The position numbers and the translations under genes are program-made. 64,000 nt of DNA from Bacteroidales bacterium. Its GTDB lineage: Bacteria > Bacteroidota > Bacteroidia > Bacteroidales > WCHB1-69. Positions 24,974 to 31,970 of this stretch are shown piece after piece; position 1 is the stretch's first letter; the number at the start of each line of letters is the position of its first letter. The notes under the pieces are model-generated. The model was not told the DNA's origin. It saw only the letters and a list, made by a program, of their open reading frames with translations, and ran no database searches. The stretch spans positions 1 through 64,000 of the forward strand of contig JAFXTS010000030.1 in NCBI GenBank assembly GCA_017535665.1, given 5' to 3'.

Positions 24974-25000
24974 TAGAAACGCGGTGCACCATGTCTCTAC
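24973..25000. repeat. GTAGAGACG-type palindrome
   Basis: GTAGAAACG..GCACC..ATGTCTCTAC is an imperfect copy of the 28-bp palindrome found also at 36349, 37889, 38549, 52955 and 53006. It touches the promoter element R7. Confidence 0.7.
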
Positions 25001-25014
25001 ATGGCAAAACAGCG

Positions 25015-25920
25015 TCAATGTTTCTTTCTCTTATATTTTTCCAGCATAGAATTCATCAGCTCTTTCATCTGTTGGCGCAATGAAAGAGGCTCCAGCACTT
25101 CAATATGAAGGTTCATAGTGAGTAATTGCTGAATGAAATCGTAGGTGGGTTTCAGTTTCCATGCAAAAATCACATAATCGTCAGATTCCTCTATGATTTG
25201 TTGGCTATAATGTAGCGGCAGACTCTTCAGGTATTGGCTTTGAGGGATATCTGCCTTTACCACAATCCGTTCCGCTTTTATCTCGGGATTTACATACATT
25301 CCGAAAGCCTCATCAAACAGTTTTTCCATATCAAAATCTTCTGGCATTTGGAAACTTTCAGCGGAAACTTCCAAATCATGAATGCGGTCAAGGGAGAAGA
25401 ATCGCATAGCACCTTCTCGGTTTTCCGCAATGAGATACCACCGCTGTTTAAACAACTTTAAGCCAAAAGGCTTGCAGTGTGCATATTCAGTCAAATCGTT
25501 ATCAAAACTCTTCTGATAGAAAATATTGATTTTGAGGCACTTCTGCATAGCATCCAACAGAGAATTCAGCCAATGGGTGCCGCCCGGAACATCTTCGAAC
25601 TGCACCCGTCGCCGCAACTGTGGGTCGCCCGACAGCCGGTTATGCAAGGCAAAACTGTTGAGCAGCCACATTTTCAGTTTGTCATCGTACAGTTCGTCAC
25701 GGTAGGGGATATAGTAAGCGTTCCGGCCCTTATCGCATTCAATGTCGATGCCGAAAATGTCAGCAATTTGGTTCTTGAGACGGTAGAAGGTGCGGTCGGG
25801 AATGGGATCATTCTCGGGGTCGGCGGTCCATTTGCGGTTGAGCTCCGTCAATGTGAGACCCTCTTCGCCCGCCGCCGCTATGGTGTTGGTAATCCAGATG
25901 CATTTGATGAACTTATCCAT
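25015..25920 (-). CDS. WYL-domain transcriptional regulator 2
   Basis: This 301-aa paralogue of the adjacent WYL protein has the same order: N-terminal winged helix (IKCIWITNTIAAAGEEGLTLTELNRKW), WYL core with QRWYLIAENR near 168-177, and a C-terminal domain. It is read divergently from the PD-(D/E)XK nuclease gene at 26099, with back-to-back promoters in a 178-bp gap (-7 box TATTTTTG on the minus strand near 25943-25950). This placement, at the edge of an island of nuclease and ATPase genes, fits a local repressor of defence-type genes. That role is inferred from known WYL regulators such as BrxR and CapW. Confidence 0.9.
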   Translation of the reverse strand: MDKFIKCIWITNTIAAAGEEGLTLTELNRKWTADPENDPIPDRTFYRLKNQIADIFGIDIECDKGRNAYYIPYRDELYDDKLKMWLLNSFALHNRLSGDPQLRRRVQFEDVPGGTHWLNSLLDAMQKCLKINIFYQKSFDNDLTEYAHCKPFGLKLFKQRWYLIAENREGAMRFFSLDRIHDLEVSAESFQMPEDFDMEKLFDEAFGMYVNPEIKAERIVVKADIPQSQYLKSLPLHYSQQIIEESDDYVIFAWKLKPTYDFIQQLLTMNLHIEVLEPLSLRQQMKELMNSMLEKYKRKKH

Positions 25921-25998
25921 TTTCTGCTGTTTTGAAATGGCAAAAATACAACTATTTCAAGGATTTTTATAGGGTGCGCAAAATAGGTAAATAATTGT

Positions 25999-26087
25999 TA
26001 TTTTTGCGGCATTGTTTTCCTGGATGATTCTAACGGACTTCGTATCATTTCGCGGGAACAATGTAAACGGTAAAAAATGAGAAGTCC
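25999..26087 (+). promoter_or_regulatory. Promoter plus pseudoknot leader, copy C
   Basis: The -7 box TATTTTTG (25999-26006) is followed by CATTGTT (26010-26016), which pairs with AACAATG (26057-26063), and ATGAT (26024-26028), which pairs with ATCAT (26044-26048). The loop carries AACGGACTTC (26032-26041). An A-rich linker leads to GAAGTCC (26081-26087), perfectly complementary to GGACTTC of the loop, 11 bases before the ATG. The stem sequence differs completely from copies A, B and D while the loop is the same. Confidence 0.7.
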
Positions 26088-26098
26088 ATCTTTAGGCT

Positions 26099-27349
26099 AT
26101 GAGTGAAACAAAAATTGAAATAAAAACATTAGACTATTCAGATGTTAAATATGGTATTCTTCGTATCAATAGTGGTGATATTGCCAATAATTTACCTACT
26201 TTTTATTATCCGATTATAGTTCACGATGATAAAAATAATAAAGACTATAAAAGGCACATGCATTTGTCCGTGCGAAATCGTATTGATGGTTTTACAGAAA
26301 TTTATAAAGAGAACAATGTGAAAGAAGGCGATTCCATTATAATGGAGTTACACAAAGAATACGAAGATGGCAAAACCAAATACATACTGAATGTTTTTTT
26401 CAAAAAAAATTATAAATCATCAAATAAGGAACAGGAAAAACATCAAAGAGACGAGGAGTTTATAAGTGAACTCCAGAATGAAATCATTGCGATTCAAAAC
26501 TTAATAAAAGACTATGAATGCTATTTTAGAAATAACGAGGCTGATGTTCGTGCTGAAATTGTAGATCGTATTTTGAGGAGTTTAGGGTGGGTTTTCCCTA
26601 GAATAGAAAGAGAAGTCTTTGTTGGAAATGGGACTAAGAAAAGAGTTGATATTGTTTTGTATGATGGTCTTGATGATCCAAAAGAAAAATGTCAGGTGTT
26701 GATTGAAACCAAGTCCCTTCATAATACTTTTGACAATAATAAATCTTTGCATCAGCTCAAAGGGTACCTTGATAGTTCGCGTTTCGAATCTGTAAAAATC
26801 GGAGTTCTCACAAACGGATGCACGTGGATTATTTACAAATATGTTCGAGAGGAGAAGAATGAACTCCAAAAAATCCAATATATAGATATTATGTCAAATG
26901 ACATTCTGCGAGTTGCGTCATCCTTTTTCGAATTTCTTCATATAGAGAACATCGGAAATTTGGTGAACAAAAAAGTTTTAGATGAATCACTTTGCGATGA
27001 CAAGCAAGTTCGGAAAGGTATTATTATCAGATATAACAATGAAGAAGAGGAAAGTATTAGGGATGAGTCTCCAACTAGTGCTTTCCGTCGCTTTGTTTTG
27101 AAGCATATGGATATAGTCATGAAACTACAGATCAATAACAAATTTTCTCAAAAAATCTTAGTAACCAAATCAGAAAAAAAGATAAAGACAATACGTAAAG
27201 AGGGGAAAATAGTCAATCGTGGTAAACTAGAAGGAAATATATGGTATATAGATACCTCTAATTTTCAGTCTCATCAACTTTTGACTTTAATCCAGCAAAT
27301 TATTACAGAAGGGCATATTGAAGCCACAGCAGATTATTTTACAGAATAA
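26099..27349 (+). CDS. PD-(D/E)XK restriction-type nuclease with possible B3-like N-terminal domain
   Basis: In this 416-aa protein, residues 150-280 match the type I restriction HSDR_N nuclease fold: VRAEIVDRILRSLGW, then D184 in RVDIVLYD and E203-x-K205 in VLIETKS. Residues 1-105 resemble the pseudobarrel B3 domain used for DNA recognition by EcoRII and NgoAVII-type enzymes (LPTFYYPI near 32-39, then GFTEIYKENNVKEGD near 64-78); this is my inference from pattern only. A coiled-coil (110-145) links them. The C-terminal 120 residues are unrecognised. No methylase is adjacent. The gene is strongly AT-rich and has leader copy C. Confidence 0.75.
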   Translation: MSETKIEIKTLDYSDVKYGILRINSGDIANNLPTFYYPIIVHDDKNNKDYKRHMHLSVRNRIDGFTEIYKENNVKEGDSIIMELHKEYEDGKTKYILNVFFKKNYKSSNKEQEKHQRDEEFISELQNEIIAIQNLIKDYECYFRNNEADVRAEIVDRILRSLGWVFPRIEREVFVGNGTKKRVDIVLYDGLDDPKEKCQVLIETKSLHNTFDNNKSLHQLKGYLDSSRFESVKIGVLTNGCTWIIYKYVREEKNELQKIQYIDIMSNDILRVASSFFEFLHIENIGNLVNKKVLDESLCDDKQVRKGIIIRYNNEEEESIRDESPTSAFRRFVLKHMDIVMKLQINNKFSQKILVTKSEKKIKTIRKEGKIVNRGKLEGNIWYIDTSNFQSHQLLTLIQQIITEGHIEATADYFTE

Positions 27350-27453
27350 TATTTCTATTGTTGCAAAAACAATTAAAATTTCTTGTAACTTATTGGTCCG
27401 TACGTTTTTATAATCAATAGAGTTTTTTATTTAAAGGTACATATACGTTAGTT

Positions 27454-27493
27454 GGAGATTCTGCCGCAAACGCAGAGAGCGGACGGAATCTCC
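27454..27493. repeat. Strong isolated hairpin
   Basis: GGAGATTC (27454-27461) pairs with GAATCTCC (27486-27493), and the stem continues inward with TGCCGC / GCGGAC apart from one bulge, giving about 13 pairs and an 11-base loop. It lies 104 bases after the nuclease stop with no T-run, so it is not a classic terminator. It could be a processed RNA structure or a REP-like element. Confidence 0.5.
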
Positions 27494-27528
27494 AAAAATC
27501 GCCATAGTCATAATATTTTGTTTCTCTC

Positions 27529-27569
27529 CGCCACTCCGCCGCTTTTTGGCAGGGTGGCGTTTTATTTTT
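27529..27569 (+). terminator. Possible terminator overlapping the next promoter
   Basis: CGCCACTCCGCC and GGCAGGGTGGCG form an 11-of-12 stem (27529-27559) followed by TTTTATTTTT. The T-rich tail also contains the -7 box TATTTTTG (27563-27570) for the gene at 27617. Confidence 0.5.
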
Positions 27570-27616
27570 GCCGCATCAAATCAAAACACAATTATAAACA
27601 TTTAAATTTCAAGTCT

Positions 27617-28030
27617 ATGAAGAAAAACGATCATGCGGCAATGAAATATCAGATATTGCTGATGCTGCAACAGGAAGGTCCGCTCACCCCCACGGAAATC
27701 ACAGAACGACTGGCCGGGATTATCGGGATGGACGATGAAGAATTTGACGAACGCTATGAAGGTCGCCCTAACGACAAGGTGTTCTACAAAAGTGTCGCCA
27801 CCAATGAACAACACCTCAAAGCAGCAGGACTGCTCGATTTCTTAGGGAAATCAGGCCACTGCATCACGTTTGAAGGCATTCAGGCGTTGATGGACAACGA
27901 AGTTTCGCATCGAATTGAGTACAGCTACCTCCGGCAGTTCCCGGAATACTGCCAATGGTTTGAGAAATTCCGCAAGGCATCCAACCTGCCATCCCCACAG
28001 TCGCCAGAGAAAGAATTATTAGGACTTTAA
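27617..28030 (+). CDS. Mrr N-terminal-like winged-helix protein
   Basis: This 137-aa protein resembles the N-terminal DNA-binding domain of Mrr restriction proteins: KYQILLMLQQEGPLTPTEITERLA near residues 9-32, FDERYEGRPNDKVFYKSVATNEQHLKAAGLLDF near 40-72, then a short helix-rich tail. There is no nuclease domain after it, so it is either a free-standing regulator or the surviving part of an Mrr gene. I chose the ATG at 27617, after a promoter box at 27563; upstream codons in frame overlap that promoter. The LRR gene follows after 11 bases. Confidence 0.75.
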   Translation: MKKNDHAAMKYQILLMLQQEGPLTPTEITERLAGIIGMDDEEFDERYEGRPNDKVFYKSVATNEQHLKAAGLLDFLGKSGHCITFEGIQALMDNEVSHRIEYSYLRQFPEYCQWFEKFRKASNLPSPQSPEKELLGL

Positions 28031-28041
28031 ATAAATTTGTT

Positions 28042-28557
28042 ATGAAGAAGAACAACCTCCCATCATCAAGTATGCCGAAAGGCGCAACCCATATCGAACA
28101 CGACGCTTTTGCCCATTGCGGCGACCTCGAAGCCATCATCATACCCGACACCGTGACGCAAGTGGGCGAACGCGCATTTATTGAATGTGTCTCCCTCCGT
28201 TCAATATCGTTCTCCAAAGGCATGTCGGAGATTCCGCTGGGATGCTGTGCCGAATGTCTGACACTGGAGACGATAACGATTCCCCCTACCATTCGCTCCA
28301 TTGGCTATAACGCTTTCGTGAAGTGTATAAGTTTGCCAACAATAACGATTCCCGAGGGGGTAGTGAGCATCGGAGACGGAGCATTTGCCTTTTGCCACAA
28401 GTTGACTACCATTTTCCTCTCTGCAAGTGTGATGAAAATGGGTGAGGATGTGTTCTACGGTTGTAATGCGCTGCAGGAAATCATTGTCCCTAAAGGGTGT
28501 AAAGAAAAGTTTGTCAAGATGTTACCAGATTGGCAGAAGCAAATCAAGGAAAAGTAA
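28042..28557 (+). CDS. BspA-type leucine-rich repeat protein (LRR_5)
   Basis: This 171-aa protein is made of about five 23-residue LRR_5 repeats of the BspA/TpLRR type, for example LEAIIIPDTVTQVGERAFIEC and LPTITIPEGVVSIGDGAFAFC. Such repeats mediate protein binding; larger members are surface adhesins. This one has no signal peptide (MKKNNLPSSSMPKG), so it is probably cytoplasmic, which is unusual for a short BspA-type protein. It is probably co-transcribed with the Mrr-N-like gene 11 bases upstream. A partner role in the same system is a guess. Confidence 0.85.
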   Translation: MKKNNLPSSSMPKGATHIEHDAFAHCGDLEAIIIPDTVTQVGERAFIECVSLRSISFSKGMSEIPLGCCAECLTLETITIPPTIRSIGYNAFVKCISLPTITIPEGVVSIGDGAFAFCHKLTTIFLSASVMKMGEDVFYGCNALQEIIVPKGCKEKFVKMLPDWQKQIKEK

Positions 28558-28564
28558 TGATGGC

Positions 28565-28601
28565 CTATGCCACCAAATTTCATACCCGCACCTTATTTTT
28601 G
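28565..28601 (+). promoter_or_regulatory. Dispersed promoter element, copy R1
   Basis: CTATGCCACCAAATTTCATA followed by a short C-rich spacer and the -7 box TATTTTTG (28594-28601). A second -7 box TATTTTTG lies at 28650-28657, just before the structured region at 28663. Confidence 0.65.
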
Positions 28602-28662
28602 CCGCCGAAAAAAATGAGCACGAACAGGTGTGTTTATGAGAAAAATGATTATTTTTGCGCCT

Positions 28663-28812
28663 CAATATGATGATAGCGTAAGCTATGGTGTGGCTGTAGA
28701 AAGAAATCGCCAAAATTCAGAGACAGAGCACGCCGTAGAGTACGTCTGTTATAGGCGTACTCTTTCTGGTTTTTCAGTGTCTCGTGGCGTTTGGCGATGC
28801 CTTTTCTACCTG
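28663..28812 (+). ncRNA. Candidate structured small RNA (long nested stem, 6S-like shape)
   Basis: Directly after a -7 box (28650-28657), four nested helices fit one long rod. GTAGAAA (28696-28702) pairs with TTTCTAC (28803-28809). ATCGCCAAA (28706-28714) pairs perfectly with TTTGGCGAT (28790-28798). GAGACA (28720-28725) pairs with TGTCTC (28778-28783). AGAGTACG (28737-28744) pairs with CGTACTCT (28756-28763), leaving an 11-base end loop. Between the third and fourth helices is a large open bubble of 11 and 14 bases, reminiscent of 6S RNA. No credible protein is encoded: the only frame through it is short and lacks family features. Ends are not defined. Confidence 0.45.
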
Positions 28813-28910
28813 AAGGGCGGAAGGGGTGCGCTGTTTTCTGTTTGGAAAATGAAAGAAATTTAATCGCATAAATTAACAGTTGCGCCCGACACGAATTCAG
28901 GGATAATATT

Positions 28911-29216
28911 ATGATCGCAGATGTGATTTATAAAAATAAAATGTACTATGTTCTGAATGAACAAGGAAAAGAAATTTCTCACAATTGGGAAAGTTCGCTA
29001 GGAGAATTGATGGGATTTAGCGGAACATTTATTGTATTTAGAAGAAACAAAATGTATTACACAATGGATGACAGGCTGAAAGAAATTGCCCACAATTGGG
29101 AATCTTCTCTTGGGGAGTTCCGCAGTGTAGCTGGTAATTCAGTCAATTTCCGTCGTAACAAGATGATTTACACGTTAGACAGTAGATTGAAAGAAATCAG
29201 CCATCGTTGGGAATAG
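28911..29216 (+). CDS. Small protein of three 37-residue repeats
   Basis: This 101-aa protein is built from an internal repeat with a period of exactly 37 residues, starting at N9, N46 and N83: NKMYY.(L/M)(N/D)..(G/L)KEI(S/A)HNWESSLGE..(hydrophobic)..G...(V)NFRR. The third copy is cut after SHRWE. The pattern of short beta strands suggests a stacked-sheet or propeller-blade fold. I do not know the family. It has no signal peptide and is AT-rich. It lies downstream of the candidate RNA and upstream of leader copy B. Function unknown. Confidence 0.7.
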   Translation: MIADVIYKNKMYYVLNEQGKEISHNWESSLGELMGFSGTFIVFRRNKMYYTMDDRLKEIAHNWESSLGEFRSVAGNSVNFRRNKMIYTLDSRLKEISHRWE

Positions 29217-29238
29217 GCAATTGCACGTTTTAGAAAGA

Positions 29239-29265
29239 GAGGATGACTAAAAAGAAGTCATCCTC
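29239..29265 (+). terminator. Hairpin after the repeat protein gene
   Basis: GAGGATGACT and AAGTCATCCTC form a 10-bp stem around an A-rich loop, 23 bases after the stop. No T-run follows, so termination would have to be Rho-independent without a tail or the hairpin acts as a processing/stability element. The rest of the gap to 29410 shows no gene. Confidence 0.45.
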
Positions 29266-29410
29266 GCGCGGGACAGAGCATATCGAAGAGATGCCACAAC
29301 ATAGCCATCTGTCCCCGCCTTCCCGACACCTTCCGCCAGATTTTGCAAGAGATGCGGCGGGCTTCGGCTATCCGCTGGCGGGGAGCGTTGGAGGAAAGGG
29401 GGAAAAGTTG

Positions 29411-29501
29411 TAATTTTGCAACGTCAACTTTACAGATTTTGTCTAACGGACTTCGCAAGGTCTGGGGAGTTGGAGAAAAAAGAGTAAAAATAGAAGTCTC
29501 C
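29411..29501 (+). promoter_or_regulatory. Promoter plus pseudoknot leader, copy B
   Basis: The -7 box TAATTTTG (29411-29418) is followed by CAACT (29425-29429), pairing with AGTTG (29468-29472), and CAGATTTTG (29433-29441), pairing with CAAGGTCTG (29456-29464). The loop is TCTAACGGACTTC (29442-29454). After an A-rich linker, GAAGTCT (29493-29499) pairs with GGACTTC of the loop. Closely related to copy A: the linker GAGAAAA..AGAGTAA.AATAGAAG is shared. The ATG is 17 bases downstream. Confidence 0.7.
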
Positions 29502-29518
29502 TAATAACAAAATTAATT

Positions 29519-30049
29519 ATGGCTTACGAATATTACACAGAATTACCAATTGAAGAACATGAAGCAGTCCTTGCAAATCGCAAATTTTGGGATTGCTATT
29601 CGAGTGAGTGGGAGAGCGCTACGATAGAGAAAAAGCTCATACCACTAGCACTTTTGGTCCAACGAGGCGGCAAACTCAACCGTGTCATCAACAAATATGC
29701 AGATGGTCGTGAGTATACTTATCGAAAGGCGATACAGTATTCTGTGATAGAATACATCGAAAAACTTTTGGGTACAGATGATTATTATTTGCGCATTATA
29801 CAACTTGATAAACGCGAAGTATTACAGTTGCTCACAGAATTACTTAAAGCAGGTGTGGTGAAGGACTACGTACGCGATTCTCGTAGTAACAGCTATCGTG
29901 ACGAATATCGGCTCACTGAGAACAGCAAAAATGATGATAGTTTGCTCACTGTCGTTGAGGAGAGACATAAGCGCGTATATCCCAATGAAACCATTGAACA
30001 AAAACGTCGCAGAGCAGAACGTTGGATAGGTGTGGGGAGTATTTGGTGA
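29519..30049 (+). CDS. Orphan protein with winged-helix-like centre, 176 aa
   Basis: I do not recognise the family. The N-terminus (ELPIEEHEAVLANRKFWDCYSSEWESATIEKKLIPLALLVQRGG) is helical. The middle (YRKAIQYSVIEYIEKLLG..EVLQLLTELLKAGVVKDYVRDSRSNSYRDEYRLTE) has the helix-helix-wing layout of a small winged helix. The C-terminus is Arg-rich (EQKRRRAERW) and ends GVGSIW. There is no signal peptide. It is AT-rich, carries leader copy B, and is followed by a GCCGC / GCGGC hairpin with a T-run (about 30068-30120). The DUF262 pair begins 133 bases later and it may be an accessory part of that system. Confidence 0.7.
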   Translation: MAYEYYTELPIEEHEAVLANRKFWDCYSSEWESATIEKKLIPLALLVQRGGKLNRVINKYADGREYTYRKAIQYSVIEYIEKLLGTDDYYLRIIQLDKREVLQLLTELLKAGVVKDYVRDSRSNSYRDEYRLTENSKNDDSLLTVVEERHKRVYPNETIEQKRRRAERWIGVGSIW

Positions 30050-30182
30050 GAAATTTTTATAATTTTTGCCGCACATTTAGCTGTGTAAAATATAGTCTTG
30101 CGGCGGAGTTTTTTTTTTTATGGACTAAGATGGAAATAGTATTTGATTGAAACCAAGTGAGATAGAGAAAATATTTAATTAA

Positions 30183-31970
30183 ATGAACACTATTGAAACA
30201 CGCCCAATTGGGCAACTTATTCGGAATGTGGATACACCAGAGAGACCCATCCGAGTGGAACATTTCTTGATACCCTCGTATCAGCGTGGATATAGGTGGA
30301 CAGAATTGCATGTAAGAGCTCTATTGGAAGATATTGATGATTTTCTGAAGAGCCAGGCAAAAGCTGGAGCTGTTCGTACTTCCTATTGTCTACAACCAAT
30401 CGTGGTGGTTGCGCAACAAGATAATGAAGAGAAACGTATTTGGGAAGTCGTTGATGGACAGCAACGGTTAACTTCTCTATACGTCATATTGAAAAGACTG
30501 GGGAAGCCTCGTTTTCAATTGTTCTTCGATAAAAGACCAGAAAGTGCCGCTTTTCTTGAAAATTTATCTGCAACTAACCCAAATCACGATACGCCAGATT
30601 TTCATTTTATGAGCGAAGCATGTCGTTGTATTGACAATTGGTTTATTGAAAAAGAGAACGTGGACATTGCTTATGCTGATGAATTCGCCACAACTTTACT
30701 TAAACTTGTTCAGGTAATTTGGTATGAGGTTAAATTGAAGGCAGGTGAACCAATTGACCAAGAATCGGAAAAAATTGACATATTCAATCGGCTCAACATT
30801 GGGAAAATACCTCTGGAGGATGCGGAGCTAGTAAGAGCTTTGTTGATGAGTAAAGTTGAGGGGATGACCGAACACGAAAAATTGATGCGTCAAGCAGAAT
30901 TTTCGAACGAATGGTATGAAATCGAGCATTGGCTCCAGCAATCTGAAACGTGGAAATTCTTAACTTCCAAAAATTTTGCTAATCATATTCAGCTTATTTT
31001 CGAACTTCAGGCGAATAGTAAGAATTCCGAAAACTACAATACCTACAAATGGTTTGAGCAAGAATTGCGTAATAGCGATAATCCTCAAGATAGAGCATTT
31101 GAGCTCTGGAAACAAACTAAGGAGATTTTTAGCAGATTTCGTTATTGGTATTCTGAACGCACAATTTTCCATTATGCTGGATATTTGTTAATATCTGGCA
31201 TAATAAAATTAAGTGAATTGTTGGCACTTTCTGAATCAGATAAGGAAACGTTTAGGAAAGAGTTAAGAAACAAAATAAAGACCTATATTAAAAATATAAA
31301 TGTTGAGAATCTCTCTTATGAAAATGATCAAAAGGAGTTGAAACAATATTTATTATTGTTTAACGTGCTGTCAGTCCAACAATTGACGGCGAATCCACAA
31401 AACCGATTCCCGTTTAACCTGTATAGAGAGATAGAAATCAAAGAGCGTTGGAGTTTGGAGCATATACATGCTCAACAATCGCAAGATCCGCTGCAGACGG
31501 ACAAAATTATTCGAGAATGGATTTCTGACACTTTAAATTCTATTTCAAAAATAACCACCATCAATAAAGGCGATGGCGTTTCTGTTAACATCACCCCGTG
31601 GAAAGAAGAACTTGAAAAGATGGTAAAAAGCGATAACATTGACAAAGATGATTTTAACAGGGTGCGTGAAAGAATCATTGAGGCTTTTGACTCTCGTAGC
31701 ACAATGCATACTCTCGAAAACATGGCCTTGATAGCATGTCCTGATAATTCACGTTTAAACAACGCTATATTCCCTGTCAAACGCGATAGGATAATTGAGA
31801 TGGAACGTCAAGGACGATTCATTCCACCTTGTACCAGAAACGTTTTCTTAAAGCTGTATAGTAAAGCTGACAACCAGCCCTATTTTTGGAGTACAGCCGA
31901 CAAATGCGACTATATTGATGAAATAAATAGAGTTTTTAATCATTTTGAACAAGAATCAGAAGAAATATGA
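30183..31970 (+). CDS. DUF262/DUF1524 protein (GmrSD-type)
   Basis: This 595-aa protein is of the ParB/Srx-like DUF262 plus HNH-like DUF1524 class, as in the type IV modified-DNA restriction enzyme GmrSD. The DUF262 part has IPSYQRGYRW at 30-39 and the signature DGQQRLTSLY at 91-100, thought to bind and hydrolyse nucleotide. The DUF1524 nuclease motif WSLEHIHAQ is near residue 425. The gene overlaps the next DUF262 gene by four bases (ATGA), so the two form an operon. It is AT-rich. A defence role is expected for the family but the target here is unknown. Confidence 0.9.
   Translation: MNTIETRPIGQLIRNVDTPERPIRVEHFLIPSYQRGYRWTELHVRALLEDIDDFLKSQAKAGAVRTSYCLQPIVVVAQQDNEEKRIWEVVDGQQRLTSLYVILKRLGKPRFQLFFDKRPESAAFLENLSATNPNHDTPDFHFMSEACRCIDNWFIEKENVDIAYADEFATTLLKLVQVIWYEVKLKAGEPIDQESEKIDIFNRLNIGKIPLEDAELVRALLMSKVEGMTEHEKLMRQAEFSNEWYEIEHWLQQSETWKFLTSKNFANHIQLIFELQANSKNSENYNTYKWFEQELRNSDNPQDRAFELWKQTKEIFSRFRYWYSERTIFHYAGYLLISGIIKLSELLALSESDKETFRKELRNKIKTYIKNINVENLSYENDQKELKQYLLLFNVLSVQQLTANPQNRFPFNLYREIEIKERWSLEHIHAQQSQDPLQTDKIIREWISDTLNSISKITTINKGDGVSVNITPWKEELEKMVKSDNIDKDDFNRVRERIIEAFDSRSTMHTLENMALIACPDNSRLNNAIFPVKRDRIIEMERQGRFIPPCTRNVFLKLYSKADNQPYFWSTADKCDYIDEINRVFNHFEQESEEI

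Noticed and set aside
28630..28863. 77-codon frame through the structured region
   Set aside because: No family features, it covers both arms of the long nested stem, and the frame is better explained by the RNA structure.
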